DNA of 64,000 bases from positions 35,330-99,329 of the forward strand of contig CAMHPA010000003.1 of NCBI GenBank assembly GCA_946186925.1. Reading direction: 5' to 3'. A program made the translations under genes and the position numbers. The notes under the pieces are model-generated. The model did no database searches and had not been told where the DNA came from. It saw only the letters and a program-made list of their open reading frames with translations. This DNA comes from an uncultured Bacteroidota bacterium. Lineage in GTDB: Bacteria > Bacteroidota > Bacteroidia > Bacteroidales > SZUA-534. Below are positions 44,449 through 54,284 of this stretch, in pieces (within the stretch, counting starts at the first letter, position 1; each line of letters opens with the position of its first letter).

Positions 44449-46101
44449 ATGATTGAAATTATTTGCACAAACAACGGCGAGAGACGCAATTATCCGCAAG
44501 GCACTACATTACAGCAAGTTGCCGCCGATATGGGGCTCACAGGCGAGCCAGTTTATGCGGCTTACGTCAACAACAAACTTCAGGAACTCGATTTTGCATT
44601 GTTCAATCCGTATATAGTTGAATTTATTGGATTTAAGCATCCCGAAGGCAAACGGATGTACGACCGTTCGCTGAGTTTCGTTCTCTACAAGGCCGTCCAC
44701 GACATTTTTCCTGGAAAGAAACTGAAAATCGAACATTCAATCTCTAACGGCTATTATTGTGAAATTGAGGGCGTTGACTCTGTCAGCGTTGACCAAGTTG
44801 TTGAAATCGACAGCCGTATGCGCGAAATCATCAGCCTTGACCTGCCTTTTATCCGCAAGCGGATGCTCGCCGAAGACGCCATCAAACTTTTCGATGAGAT
44901 GGGCTACCACGAGAAGGCGCAGCTGCTCAAAACACGCGCACATCTCTATTCTTCAGTCTATTATCTCGACGATGTGATGGACTATTTCTACGGATGTCTT
45001 CTGCCTTCGACGGGCTATTTGAAAGTGTTCAGTATCGATAAGTATTACGATGGAATGCTGCTTCGCGCGCCGTTCCGCGACAATCCGAATGCGGTTGCCG
45101 AGCTGGAGCTGCAAGACAAGATGTTTGATGTCCTGCACGAATTTAAAAAGTGGGGTAGGATATTGAATATCAGTTATATGAGCAATATCAACCAATGTAT
45201 CGATGACGGCAGCATCGGCGAATTGATAAAAATTTCTGAGGCTTTGCAAGAGAAAAAGCTTGCGCAGATTGCCGATATGATTGCCACACGTCAGCCGCAG
45301 CCGCGACTGGTGCTGCTTTCGGGACCATCGTCGTCGGGCAAGACCACCACGGCCAACAAACTGGCCATTCAGCTGAAAGTTGCTGGTTTTAACCCTGTTA
45401 CGCTGTCGCTCGACAATTATTTCGTTGACCGCGAGAAAACCCCGCGCGACGAGAACGGCGACTATGACTTTGAGGCATTGGAAGCGCTTGATATTCCGTA
45501 TCTTAACAACGATTTGAACCAACTTTTCGCTGGCAAGACCATCGATGTGCCCAAATTCTCGTTCAAAGACGGCAAACGATTCTTCGACGGTGAGAAAATG
45601 AAGCTCGACGCCAACAGCATAATTATTGCCGAGGGTATTCACGCGCTGAATCCGAAGCTCACCGCCCACATCGACGACAGTCTGAAATTCCGCGTTTATG
45701 TGTCGGCGCTCACAACCCTGTCGCTCGACAACCACAACCGCATCCCGACTACCGATACGCGCCTGATCCGCCGCATTGTGCGCGACTATCGCTACCGCGG
45801 CTACAGCGCCAAAGACACCATCGACCGCTGGCCGAGCGTGCGTAGGGGCGAGGACAAGCACATATTCCCGAATCAGGAACGCGCTGATATTATGTTCAAT
45901 ACGGCGATGGTTTACGAGACGGGCGTGCTCAAACGTTACGTTGAGCCGATTTTGCAACAGGTGCCGCCAAACTGCACAGCCTACCGCGAGGCTCTGCGGC
46001 TGCTGAAATTCCTGAGCTACGTCAAGCCGATTCCCGACAACGAGATTCCGCCGACATCAATCCTGCGGGAATTTTTGGGTGGCAGCAGTTTCAAGTATTG
46101 A
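44449..46101 (+). CDS. TGS-domain nucleoside (uridine) kinase fusion
   Basis: 550 residues. Residues 1-60 are a TGS domain (NYPQGTTLQQVAADMG), followed by a threonyl-tRNA-synthetase-like second additional domain (about 60-215, with HSISNGYYCEI). The C-terminal half is a uridine-kinase/phosphoribulokinase P-loop domain with Walker A GPSSSGKTT (about 291-299) and SLDNYFVDR. This fusion is common in Bacteroidota and Firmicutes and is annotated as a nucleoside kinase; it probably phosphorylates uridine or cytidine. The reason for the tRNA-synthetase-like half is unknown. A long hairpin terminator follows. Confidence 0.9.
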   Translation: MIEIICTNNGERRNYPQGTTLQQVAADMGLTGEPVYAAYVNNKLQELDFALFNPYIVEFIGFKHPEGKRMYDRSLSFVLYKAVHDIFPGKKLKIEHSISNGYYCEIEGVDSVSVDQVVEIDSRMREIISLDLPFIRKRMLAEDAIKLFDEMGYHEKAQLLKTRAHLYSSVYYLDDVMDYFYGCLLPSTGYLKVFSIDKYYDGMLLRAPFRDNPNAVAELELQDKMFDVLHEFKKWGRILNISYMSNINQCIDDGSIGELIKISEALQEKKLAQIADMIATRQPQPRLVLLSGPSSSGKTTTANKLAIQLKVAGFNPVTLSLDNYFVDREKTPRDENGDYDFEALEALDIPYLNNDLNQLFAGKTIDVPKFSFKDGKRFFDGEKMKLDANSIIIAEGIHALNPKLTAHIDDSLKFRVYVSALTTLSLDNHNRIPTTDTRLIRRIVRDYRYRGYSAKDTIDRWPSVRRGEDKHIFPNQERADIMFNTAMVYETGVLKRYVEPILQQVPPNCTAYREALRLLKFLSYVKPIPDNEIPPTSILREFLGGSSFKY

Positions 46102-46119
46102 TGGGTTGAAAATCACAGT

Positions 46120-46177
46120 TGCGTCCGGGCTTTTTGTTGCGGTTTTGCTGCAAAAATGGTCCGGACGCATTGTTTTG
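46120..46177 (+). terminator. Terminator of the TGS kinase gene
   Basis: TGCGTCCGG (46120-46128) pairs with CCGGACGCA (46161-46169). An inner stem TTTTTG/CAAAAA extends it. TTGTTTTG follows. Confidence 0.8.
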
Positions 46178-46415
46178 TGCCGTCAATAACTGTTTTTGCG
46201 CGCTATAATCGGCTTAAAATAAGGGTTTTGCGGGGTGTTATTTTACTTTTTTTCTAATTCGTGAAAGCGGGAAATGCCTTGATTAATTGTTTGATATACA
46301 AATAATTATTATAATTATTAACAGATATGAACCGCAGAGTGTCGAAAAAAAAGGCTATTAAAAGCCCTGAAAGTTTGATTGTATGCGGTTTTTAGCTATT
46401 TTAGCATTCAATTGT

Positions 46416-46423
46416 TAAGTTTG
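46416..46423 (+). promoter_or_regulatory. -7 promoter element of the envelope gene pair
   Basis: TAAGTTTG is a perfect TAnnTTTG element ending 20 nt before the ATG at 46444. No -33 TTTG at the usual distance. Confidence 0.5.
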
Positions 46424-46443
46424 CTTTATGCAAAAATTACTCT

Positions 46444-47889
46444 ATGCTTAAATCGAATCTTATTTTAGGAATTATCAGCGTGTTGATGCTGTTCGGACTT
46501 GTTGGCGAGTCTGTTTCAGTATCGCTGAATATGCCCGATTCAGCCCAAAGCGACAGTGAGTTTTTGGTTGAGGTTACCATCCGTAAGGGTGATGTCGAGG
46601 GGTTTGCCCGCTTTCAGCAGAAACTGCCGAACGGCTTTAAAGCTGTAGCTCGTCAGACGGCTAACGGCGAGTTCTCTTTTGTTGACCAAAAGGTGAAAAT
46701 TCAATGGATGAAAGTGCCATTCGACAAGGAACTGGTTGTTTCGTATGCTATTCAGGTTGATCCGGCCACGCCGTCAGGCAATTACACATTCGACGGCAGC
46801 TTCTCGTACATTCAGGACAACTCGGTGCAAGTGGCAACGGCAGGTAGCAAAACTCTACAAGTTATTGCCGACGAAACATCGATGAATCTTGCCAATCAAC
46901 AAAATATGGTTATCCAAAAAGGTGATGTGCAGGTGAATTTGAAAACTGTTGACTGCATCCGTCAGAAACCTTATCTGAATGAGAATAACGAGGTGATTGT
47001 CAATCTTTTGGTTAACAAGGGCGAACTGAACGGCTTTGGTAAGGTTCAGGAGCAGATTCCGGTTGGCTACCGTGCCGAGAGTATCAAATCAAAAAACTCT
47101 ATTTTTACTTATAAGAACCACATTGTCAAATTCTTATGGATGAATATGCCGAACGGCTCAGGCGATGATAATTTCGTGGTTTCATACAAACTGATTCCTG
47201 AGGGCGAAATTCCCGACGAGGAGTTCCAGATTGTGGGAACTTTCTCATACGCGGAGTCGGACCGTACCAAGACGATAAACATTGCCGAGCGCAGTGTTGA
47301 TTTGGAAAAAGACGACGACGAGCTGCTTGTTCAAGCCGCAGAGCCAGCTCCAGAGCCGGAGCCGGCCGCACCAATCGCATCGTACACACCGGCACCCGAG
47401 CCAACATATTCGTATGAGCCGGTTTCGACACCTGAGCCCGCTGCTCAGTACACACCAGAGCCGTCGTACACCGAGCCAGAGCCTGCTGCACCGTCGTACA
47501 GCGAGCCCGCCTATGAGGCACCGAAGACTACCACAACAGCACCTCGCACTCGTCCGGCATATCAGGCTTCGGCCGCCGATTTGACCGACATTCCGTCACC
47601 AGAGCAAGGCGTGGCTTTCAGAGTGCAGATTGCCGCCGGTCACAAACTTGTTGGAAAGAATTATTTCAAACGCTTGAATATCACAGATCAAGTTCAGGTT
47701 GAGATACACAATGGTTGGAACAAATATACGGTGGGTAATTTCAGTAACTATAGAGATGCCCGCGACTATCGCGTTTATGTCTGGAACAACACCCCGATTC
47801 ATGACGCGTTTGTTTCGGCTTACAACAACGGAATGCGCATCACTGTTCAAGAGGCTCTTATGATTGCTAACCAAAAGTGGTATAAATAG
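46444..47889 (+). CDS. Exported protein with duplicated beta domain, Pro/Glu linker and SPOR-like C terminus
   Basis: 481 residues with a hydrophobic N terminus (LILGIISVLMLFGLVG) acting as a signal peptide. Two homologous ~100-residue domains follow (about 26-135 and 158-285). Both contain KG[DE][VL][EN]GF[AG][RK], a [IV]K[IF][QL]WM motif and a closing FSY; they look like beta-sandwich domains. A Pro/Glu/Ala/Tyr-rich linker (about 297-362) leads to a C-terminal ~95-residue domain (FRVQIAAGHK...NKYTVGNFSNYRDA) with the pattern of a SPOR peptidoglycan-binding domain. It is likely a periplasmic or cell-wall-bound protein. It is 27 nt upstream of a TSP3/EF-hand envelope gene and probably works with it. 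The family was not recognised by name. Confidence 0.72.
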   Translation: MLKSNLILGIISVLMLFGLVGESVSVSLNMPDSAQSDSEFLVEVTIRKGDVEGFARFQQKLPNGFKAVARQTANGEFSFVDQKVKIQWMKVPFDKELVVSYAIQVDPATPSGNYTFDGSFSYIQDNSVQVATAGSKTLQVIADETSMNLANQQNMVIQKGDVQVNLKTVDCIRQKPYLNENNEVIVNLLVNKGELNGFGKVQEQIPVGYRAESIKSKNSIFTYKNHIVKFLWMNMPNGSGDDNFVVSYKLIPEGEIPDEEFQIVGTFSYAESDRTKTINIAERSVDLEKDDDELLVQAAEPAPEPEPAAPIASYTPAPEPTYSYEPVSTPEPAAQYTPEPSYTEPEPAAPSYSEPAYEAPKTTTTAPRTRPAYQASAADLTDIPSPEQGVAFRVQIAAGHKLVGKNYFKRLNITDQVQVEIHNGWNKYTVGNFSNYRDARDYRVYVWNNTPIHDAFVSAYNNGMRITVQEALMIANQKWYK

Positions 47890-47916
47890 ATAAGCGAGAA
47901 TTAAGAATAGAGTGGG

Positions 47917-49326
47917 ATGAGGGTTTCGCTGATTTCGATATTATGTATGTTCTTTTGTGTGAGTACTTTTGCACAAGAAATTGACGACGATTATCTTTCG
48001 GTGCTTTTAGCCGAAGAGGAAGAAACCTCTAATACAGCATTTAAACCAGTTATCGGCTTCGGTGTCGGTAACTTTTCTTTTTATGGCGATGTCGTTGATT
48101 ATTTCCGTTCTCCAATAAATGGTCTCACGTCATACAGATTCCTCATCAGCCGAAATGTTGGTCATTATTTCGACATCGAGTTCCATGGAACCTTAGGTAA
48201 AGTGGGAGGTAGTTTGTATTGCGCTGAGAATCAAACTAAAATTGATTTTTCTAATATGGTCGGATCTGATGGTAAAATCGATCCGGATCGTATTGCACGC
48301 CTTATGTCGGCTGAGCAACGCGCAGATATGCAGAAGGTGGCAAATTTCAGATCGCAGATTTTCGCCGGCGGTGTTTCCGTGGCTTACAATTTTAATCACA
48401 TCCTCGACCACAAAAGACCCATTCATCCATACGTGTCATTAGGTGTGGAATTTTTTCAATTCTCGTCGAAGGGTGATTTCCTGAATGCTGACAACCGTGC
48501 GTATGTTTATTGGCCAGACGGTACTATTCGAGATGGCGACGGCAATATCATCGTCCGCGACTATGACTATGAAACTGACTTGCGAAAGCTTGATTTGTAT
48601 GGTTATGGCGATTATGCAAAAACTAGCATAGCCTTCCCGCTCGATGCGGGCTTTAATGTAACAATTACCGACCGCGTGACTTGTCGTTTCGGTTGCGCTG
48701 CGCACTTCCCGCTAACCGATTACATCGACAATGTGAAAGGCGATAAGGGATGGAAGAACGACATCGTGGTGAACACATACGTATCGCTTTCAATCGACCT
48801 ATTCTCTAACGATGACGAAATTGCTGCGGTTGAGAATTTCCGCAACCTCAAGTTCACTGTAACCGATCATCTTGATGAAGATGGCGATGGTGTTGATGAC
48901 TTTAACGATGAGTGTCCTGGAACGCCCAAGGATGTGAAAGTTAACCAGTTCGGCTGTCCGATGGATACGGATAAAGACGGTGTTCCAGACTATCTTGACA
49001 AAGAACAAAATACTCCATTAGGAAAAATTGTTAGCGCAAGTGGTATTCAATTGACTGATAAACAAATCATTAAATTGCTATACAATCCTGATGCCGTTAA
49101 ACATAGCGACACCCGCGTTTATTCGAACACTTCGGAAGCGCAAAGCGGCAGTTCGGTTGACGCAACCAAGGGCATCCCGGCCAAATACAAATTTGTCGAC
49201 ACCGATAACGACAACTACATTTCGCACGAGGAATTGCAAAAAGCTATTGATGACATTTTCGAAGGCACATCGACGCTATCGCCTGCTGACATTAATGGGT
49301 TGCAGGATTTCTTCTTTGAGCAGTAG
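47917..49326 (+). CDS. Outer-membrane-type protein with TSP3 and EF-hand calcium motifs
   Basis: 469 residues with a signal peptide ending TFAQ|E (Sec type). Residues about 40-300 alternate like a small outer-membrane beta-barrel (GFGVGNFSFYGDV, YVSLGVEFFQFS, YVSLSIDLF). Around 320-365 are two thrombospondin type 3 calcium repeats (DEDGDGVDDFNDECPGTP, DTDKDGVPDYLD), and near 428 an EF-hand-like loop (DTDNDNYISHEEL). Such TSP3 linkers often join barrels to OmpA domains, but no OmpA domain is present here and the protein ends in an EF-hand region. It is co-directional with the SPOR-like gene. The function is unknown; a calcium-bound envelope protein is inferred. Confidence 0.75.
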   Translation: MRVSLISILCMFFCVSTFAQEIDDDYLSVLLAEEEETSNTAFKPVIGFGVGNFSFYGDVVDYFRSPINGLTSYRFLISRNVGHYFDIEFHGTLGKVGGSLYCAENQTKIDFSNMVGSDGKIDPDRIARLMSAEQRADMQKVANFRSQIFAGGVSVAYNFNHILDHKRPIHPYVSLGVEFFQFSSKGDFLNADNRAYVYWPDGTIRDGDGNIIVRDYDYETDLRKLDLYGYGDYAKTSIAFPLDAGFNVTITDRVTCRFGCAAHFPLTDYIDNVKGDKGWKNDIVVNTYVSLSIDLFSNDDEIAAVENFRNLKFTVTDHLDEDGDGVDDFNDECPGTPKDVKVNQFGCPMDTDKDGVPDYLDKEQNTPLGKIVSASGIQLTDKQIIKLLYNPDAVKHSDTRVYSNTSEAQSGSSVDATKGIPAKYKFVDTDNDNYISHEELQKAIDDIFEGTSTLSPADINGLQDFFFEQ

Positions 49327-49476
49327 ATATCGCGTAAGCGCTACAGATTTAGCAATCGTTTTTACCAATTTATGAAATGCAATACCTATTTATATAGGTG
49401 TGCAAGCGGGATTTTATTTGGCCGCATCCGCAATTGCCAACCCCGAACATAAATGGTTGACTGATTTCTTTCACAT

Positions 49477-50487
49477 CTACAGCACCTTCTTCACCCCAGG
49501 AATCATTCGTAGTAGCCACGTTAAGACAAATGATGCGACGGTTGATAATATGCTGATTAGCATAAATTTGCCAAATGCGCCAACCCAAACAGCGTCGAGC
49601 AGGTTTTGGAAAATCAGAATCAAAAACAGATGCACGATGTATGCGCCGTAAGCTTGTTGTGAACACCAATGCCAGAACTTGCCGTCCCAATTACCGATTT
49701 GGCGGAACAGCCACACCAAGCCTATGCAGAGCGTGACGCACAGGAACGATTCGTAGATGCCGAACCAGCGCCACACAAAACCAGACCACGCACCGTTGCC
49801 GCGGACATAATTGCCGATGCACAAAAGTACGCCGATGGCGAGTGCCGTTAGGCCTGTCCGGTTGGTCATCCGCTCGAACCAGTTGAACCGGCCAGCAAGC
49901 ACACCAATAGCAAACATCATTATATATTGCAGATAATGAGCCGGTTCGAACTTAAAGACGCTGAAAAACACCCATTTGTCTTGCGGGTAGAATTGCCGAA
50001 TAATGTAGCTGCCAATGCCCATTGCTATGGCAAAAACAGCAATCCAAACCAAATTGAGTTGCGGAGTTTTTCCGTAGTTGTGATTTTTGCAGGCGAGGCG
50101 TATCAATGCGTAAATCAGGCAGAAAAGGAACAGACTGCTCAAGAACCACGTGTGCCCCGATTCGGGCGAACCGGTCACAAAACTTAAAAACGCGGTGATT
50201 ATTGCGAAAGGAACAAGCAACCGCACGGCCTTTTTGCTGATAAATTGAGTAAAACCTTGTCTGTCATAACTTTGCGGAACAAAATATCCCGAAATCATAA
50301 AGAACAGCCCCATAAAGAAGGCAGCGTTTGTACTGAAAAAATGCCAAATCCACGGCATAAACTCGTTTGGGTTCGATGGTGTGTATGCCCAGCCACCGCC
50401 GTCGCCGTAAGCAAGCCCCGAATGGTGAAAAATAACCAAGGCGGTAAGCATAACTTTCAGATTGTCAAGGTAATATTTTCGTGTCAT
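49477..50487 (-). CDS. Acyltransferase family 3 membrane protein
   Basis: 336 residues with about ten hydrophobic segments. The N terminus YYLDNLKVMLTALVIFHHSG has the His expected in the active region of acyltransferase-3 enzymes, and FFMISGYFVPQSYDR is typical of the second segment. Members transfer acyl (often acetyl or succinyl) groups to surface sugars or other targets at the inner membrane. The target is unknown. It lies 81 nt downstream of smpB on the same strand and converges on the TSP3 gene. Confidence 0.88.
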   Translation of the reverse strand: MTRKYYLDNLKVMLTALVIFHHSGLAYGDGGGWAYTPSNPNEFMPWIWHFFSTNAAFFMGLFFMISGYFVPQSYDRQGFTQFISKKAVRLLVPFAIITAFLSFVTGSPESGHTWFLSSLFLFCLIYALIRLACKNHNYGKTPQLNLVWIAVFAIAMGIGSYIIRQFYPQDKWVFFSVFKFEPAHYLQYIMMFAIGVLAGRFNWFERMTNRTGLTALAIGVLLCIGNYVRGNGAWSGFVWRWFGIYESFLCVTLCIGLVWLFRQIGNWDGKFWHWCSQQAYGAYIVHLFLILIFQNLLDAVWVGAFGKFMLISILSTVASFVLTWLLRMIPGVKKVL

Positions 50488-50568
50488 TTTGCGAATTGAT
50501 TTACCTAATGACGAGCGATTTTGCTGTGTGTTACAGTCGCTTATGAAATATGCGAGAAGAATGGCCGG

Positions 50569-51021
50569 CTATTTGATTTTGCCCATTCTGTCCAACTCGC
50601 GCTGAGTGTCTTTGCGCTTGATGTCTTCGCGCTTGTCGAAGAGTTTTTTGCCGCGCGCCAGCCCGATGGTCATTTTTGCCAACCCTTTCTCGTTGATATA
50701 CATTGTGATAGGCACGATGGTAAATCCTTTTTCCTTGATTTTCTTTTCCAAACGGTTCAGTTCGCGCCGTTTCAGCAGAAGTTTGCGGTCGCCGCGAGGT
50801 GTATGATTATAGTGCGTACCATATTCGTATTCAGCAATATACATATTCTTAACATACAACTCGCCTTTCTCGAAAATGCAGTAAGTGTCGGTGAGGTTTG
50901 CCTTGCCGTTGCGAATCGATTTTATCTCTGTACCAAGCAGTTGGATGCCCGCGTTGAAAGTCTCGATTATCTCGTAAAGGAAGTGGGCTTTTTTATTGCT
51001 GAAGCGTATGTTGTTTTCCAT
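50569..51021 (-). CDS. smpB: SsrA-binding protein
   Basis: 150 residues, the usual length. Family motifs are clear: [29 protein letters not shown] in the first 40 residues (cited in part: [10 protein letters not shown]), [16 protein letters not shown], and a lysine/arginine-rich C-terminal tail ([15 protein letters not shown]). SmpB binds tmRNA and delivers it to stalled ribosomes for trans-translation. One nt separates it from the upstream Yip1-like gene, so they are co-transcribed. The tmRNA gene itself is not in the window. Confidence 0.96.
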   Translation of the reverse strand: MENNIRFSNKKAHFLYEIIETFNAGIQLLGTEIKSIRNGKANLTDTYCIFEKGELYVKNMYIAEYEYGTHYNHTPRGDRKLLLKRRELNRLEKKIKEKGFTIVPITMYINEKGLAKMTIGLARGKKLFDKREDIKRKDTQRELDRMGKIK

Positions 51022-51022
51022 A

Positions 51023-51592
51023 TCAGTTGAAGATTAGTTTTTCGCAACCAACTAAAGCCCAATGCAATAGAATCATTATGGCAATTGACGTCATAGTGAC
51101 GTTGCGGATTTTTTTATTGTCGATGTCGGAATATTCGGCCTTCAGCATGCACCAAAGCAGGTAGTAGGAATATAGACCGCAAAGATTGAACAATGGAGCC
51201 AGTTTCGGCAGCAGCCCGCCCAATATCGATGATGCAAAAACAGGTATGAATGAATAGGTTATGATGTAGAACGAACGCGAAAGTTTTGGTTGCATTGAGT
51301 AGTAGTGCAGCACTTCGTTCAACAGCAGAGTGAGCGTCACGCCCGATACCAGCAATATGGCTAATGATGGTATTAATTCGTTGATAATGAATGATAACGA
51401 ATCCCTGAACATATAGGTGCCGAACATCACGTGGCCAATGAATTCGGCTACGATTATTGCCACAAAGTAGGGAAGCGCAATATCTTTCAAAAGAGCAATA
51501 ACACCTTTTGATTCTCTCGAAAGTGCTGACGCTGTGGTACTTGGCTTGCCAATCAGGTCGATTGTCAGATTTAAAAGTGATTTTATGTTCAT
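51023..51592 (-). CDS. Yip1-like membrane protein
   Basis: 189 residues with five likely membrane helices (about 37-56, 67-90, 105-120, 128-150 and 168-183). The pattern of an N-terminal amphipathic segment ([17 protein letters not shown]) before the helices and the YYLLWCMLK end resembles Yip1-domain proteins of Bacteroidota; this is from pattern memory. It is the first gene of a unit with smpB, one nt apart. No function can be assigned. Confidence 0.72.
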   Translation of the reverse strand: MNIKSLLNLTIDLIGKPSTTASALSRESKGVIALLKDIALPYFVAIIVAEFIGHVMFGTYMFRDSLSFIINELIPSLAILLVSGVTLTLLLNEVLHYYSMQPKLSRSFYIITYSFIPVFASSILGGLLPKLAPLFNLCGLYSYYLLWCMLKAEYSDIDNKKIRNVTMTSIAIMILLHWALVGCEKLIFN

Positions 51593-51610
51593 CTCGCACT
51601 AAAAACGCTG

Positions 51611-51618
51611 CAAATTTA
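51611..51618 (-). promoter_or_regulatory. -7 promoter element of the Yip1-like/smpB operon
   Basis: TAAATTTG on the minus strand matches TAnnTTTG and ends 18 nt before the ATG at 51592. It lies in the 68-nt space shared with the divergent miaA, whose own weak -7 candidate (TATTTTCG, 51622-51629) is 3 nt further on. Confidence 0.5.
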
Positions 51619-51660
51619 AACTATTTTCGCAAAAGCATAAGCATTAAACCGAACAGCGAT

Positions 51661-52590
51661 ATGAACGCGAACTTGCCGTTAATCACCATTTTAGGTCCTA
51701 CAGCAACAGGGAAGACATCTTTGGCTGTGAATTTAGCCAACATTCTTGGTGCCGAAATCATCAGTGCCGACTCGCGACAAGTCTATCGTAGAATGGATAT
51801 TGGTACGGGTAAGGATTTGTCTGATTATCAAATTAATGGCAAGCAAATCCCTTATCACTTGATTGACATTGTTGAGCCAGGCACAAAATATAATCTGTTT
51901 GAATATCAGCAAGATTTCCTGAAAGCGTTTACCGACATTCAGTCGCGCTCGAAGCAGGCGATTCTCTGCGGCGGAAGCGGGTTGTATATTGAGTCGGTAC
52001 TCAATGGCTACAAAATGGCGTCGGTGCCTGTGAATGAGCAACTTCGCGAGGAGTTGAATGATTATTCAGCCGAACAGTTGGAGCAACGTTTGAAATCGGT
52101 GAAAAAACTGCACAACAATGCCGATTTCGATACCCGCAAACGCACAATCAGAGCCATTGAAATTGCTGAATATCAAAAGACTAACGCGGCTGCAATTCCA
52201 GACTTCCCGAAAATCGACTCAATTATTATAGGTGTGCGAATGGAGCGCGCGGCCGTCTGCCAGTCGATTTACGAGCGCTTAAAACAGCGCTTACGTGACG
52301 GAATGATTGACGAGATTCAAGCCTTGCTCGACAGCGGCATCGCCCCCGACGATTTAATCTACTATGGTCTTGAATATAAGTTTGTTACACAGTATCTGCA
52401 AGGAGAGTTCAGTTACAACTATATGGTTGAGCACTTGAACATTGCAATTCATCAGTTTGCCAAACGCCAAATGACCTGGTTCCGTCGAATGGAACGCAAT
52501 GGATTCAAAATCAATTGGATTGACGGATTGCTGCCTTTAGAAGAAAAGGTGAATTTGGCAATGGAAATATTAAGGTTGAGTGAAGTTTAA
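51661..52590 (+). CDS. miaA: tRNA dimethylallyltransferase
   Basis: 309 residues from the ATG at 51661. The P-loop is GPTATGKTS (about 10-18). Further motifs are SADSRQVYRRMDIGTGK, CGGSGLYIESVLNG and QFAKRQMTWFRR near the end. The enzyme adds a dimethylallyl group to A37 of tRNAs reading codons that begin with U. A longer in-frame extension to 51508 overlaps the divergent gene and its promoter and is rejected. It stands alone and divergent from the smpB operon. Confidence 0.96.
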   Translation: MNANLPLITILGPTATGKTSLAVNLANILGAEIISADSRQVYRRMDIGTGKDLSDYQINGKQIPYHLIDIVEPGTKYNLFEYQQDFLKAFTDIQSRSKQAILCGGSGLYIESVLNGYKMASVPVNEQLREELNDYSAEQLEQRLKSVKKLHNNADFDTRKRTIRAIEIAEYQKTNAAAIPDFPKIDSIIIGVRMERAAVCQSIYERLKQRLRDGMIDEIQALLDSGIAPDDLIYYGLEYKFVTQYLQGEFSYNYMVEHLNIAIHQFAKRQMTWFRRMERNGFKINWIDGLLPLEEKVNLAMEILRLSEV

Positions 52591-52674
52591 GGTTGAACAA
52601 GTTTAAACGCATCGCTGTTTAACAGCTTGAATCTGCTTTACTCTTTACTCAATAAACATTACACTCTATCCCAA

Positions 52675-54255
52675 TTACTCAAATTCCGACGTGAAGTAGA
52701 ATTCCAATCCCTTGAATTTCTCTTGCGACATCTGCAGTTCATAGGCCGATTCGGCAAGATAGACATCGCGGCCCCACTTGTCTTTGGCCATTGCCTTGAA
52801 CTTGCGGCGCTTGAAGTCTTCCCATTCCATTTGGTCGTTAGGTTTCACCCAGCAAGCCTTGTACATACTGATGTTCTCATAGCGGCATTTGGCGTTGTAC
52901 TCGTGCAGCAGACGGTACTCAATCACTTCAAACTGCAGCGCGCCCACAGTGCCAATAACCTTGCGGCCGTTCATTGTCATTGTAAATAGCTGAGCCACAC
53001 CTTCATCCATCAGTTGGTCGATGCCTTTGGCAAGTTGCTTGGCTTTCATCGGGTCATCGTTTTCGATGTATCGGAAAAGTTCGGGCGAGAAACTCGGAAG
53101 TCCCTTGAAATGAATCTTTTCGCCTTCGGTCAGTGTGTCGCCGATTTTGAAATTGCCCGTGTCGTGCAGACCGACAATGTCGCCTGGATAGGCTTCTTCA
53201 ACCACCGACGTTTTTTGCGCCATAAAGGCTGTGGGGCTCGAGAATTTCAACTGGCGGTCGAGTTGCACGTGATAATAATTGGTGTTGCGCAGGAATTTGC
53301 CCGAGCAAACCTTCACAAAAGCAATGCGGTCGCGGTGGTTAGGGTCCATATTGGCGTGAATCTTGAAGACGAAACCAGTGAACTTGTCTTCTTCAGGTTT
53401 CACTTCGCGCTCAATAGTCTGCGATGGTTGCGGCGATGGCGCAATGCGGATGAACGATTCCAAAAGTTCCTGAACGCCAAAGTTATACAGGGCACTTCCG
53501 AAGAACACGGGGGCAATTTTTGCATCGCGGTAAAGGTTCTGGTCGAAATCGGGATAAACGCCTTCGATGAGTTCAAGATTGTCGCGCAGAATCTGAGCGT
53601 TTCGGCCCATCTTGCGCTCGAACTCAGGGTCGTTCAAATCCTTAAATTCCTGTGGTTCTTCGGCTTTGGTCTTGTCGTTGCCCGAGAAATAGTACATTTT
53701 TTTGTCGAAGATGTTGTAAACGCCCTGCAGCCGCTGGCCCATACCCACAGGCCAACTCAGCGGGTGGACGTGGATTTGCAGTTGCCGCTCAATCTCGTCG
53801 AGAAGGTCGAACGGGTCCTTGCCTTCGCGGTCGATTTTGTTGATGAAGACAATCACGGGCGTGTTGCGCATACGGCACACTTTCATCAGTTTCTCGGTCT
53901 GCGCTTCGACGCCTTTGGCCGCGTCAATCACCACAATCACACTGTCAACAGCTGTCAGGGTGCGGAAAGTGTCTTCGGCAAAGTCCTGGTGGCCTGGGGT
54001 GTCGAGAATGTTGATTTTCACACCGTTATACTCAAAGCCCATAACCGAAGTGGCAACGGAAATACCACGTTGCCGCTCAATTTCCATAAAGTCGGAAGTG
54101 GCGGTTTTCTTAATCTTGTTCGACTTGACGGCGCCTGCCACGTGGATTGCGCCACCAAAGAGCAGCAACTTTTCGGTCAAGGTGGTTTTACCTGCGTCGG
54201 GGTGGCTGATGATTGCAAATGTGCGTCGGCGTTTTATCTCTTCGTTAAAATCCAT
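52675..54255 (-). CDS. prfC: Peptide chain release factor 3
   Basis: 526 residues, normal for RF3. The GTPase motifs are SHPDAGKTTL (G1), DTPGHQDF (G3) and NKIDREGKD (G4), with DFMEIERQRGIS as switch I. The C-terminal part carries the RF3-specific domains (GTVGALQFEVIEYRL). RF3 recycles RF1/RF2 from the ribosome after termination. It follows the small acidic protein gene by 29 nt, so the two likely share a promoter. Confidence 0.96.
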   Translation of the reverse strand: MDFNEEIKRRRTFAIISHPDAGKTTLTEKLLLFGGAIHVAGAVKSNKIKKTATSDFMEIERQRGISVATSVMGFEYNGVKINILDTPGHQDFAEDTFRTLTAVDSVIVVIDAAKGVEAQTEKLMKVCRMRNTPVIVFINKIDREGKDPFDLLDEIERQLQIHVHPLSWPVGMGQRLQGVYNIFDKKMYYFSGNDKTKAEEPQEFKDLNDPEFERKMGRNAQILRDNLELIEGVYPDFDQNLYRDAKIAPVFFGSALYNFGVQELLESFIRIAPSPQPSQTIEREVKPEEDKFTGFVFKIHANMDPNHRDRIAFVKVCSGKFLRNTNYYHVQLDRQLKFSSPTAFMAQKTSVVEEAYPGDIVGLHDTGNFKIGDTLTEGEKIHFKGLPSFSPELFRYIENDDPMKAKQLAKGIDQLMDEGVAQLFTMTMNGRKVIGTVGALQFEVIEYRLLHEYNAKCRYENISMYKACWVKPNDQMEWEDFKRRKFKAMAKDKWGRDVYLAESAYELQMSQEKFKGLEFYFTSEFE

Positions 54256-54284
54256 ATTCGTTTGATTATTAAGATTCTTGCTTG

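Larger units (their letters stand above)
46102..46443. other. Intergenic region upstream of the envelope gene pair (342 nt)
   Basis: It contains the terminator at 46120-46177, a short hairpin GGCT-ATTAAA-AGCC near 46353-46366, and the -7 element at 46416. A 22-codon ATG frame at 46327-46395 is present, but nothing supports its translation. The remainder is AT-rich. Confidence 0.55.

Noticed and set aside
44953..45957. 334-codon minus-strand frame opposite the TGS kinase gene
   Set aside because: It is a shadow of a real gene with a clear P-loop. No start context or domain.
46327..46395. 22-codon basic leader ORF upstream of the envelope gene pair
   Set aside because: It lies upstream of the -7 promoter element at 46416, so it would not be on that transcript. 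It has no ribosome binding site or attenuator arrangement.
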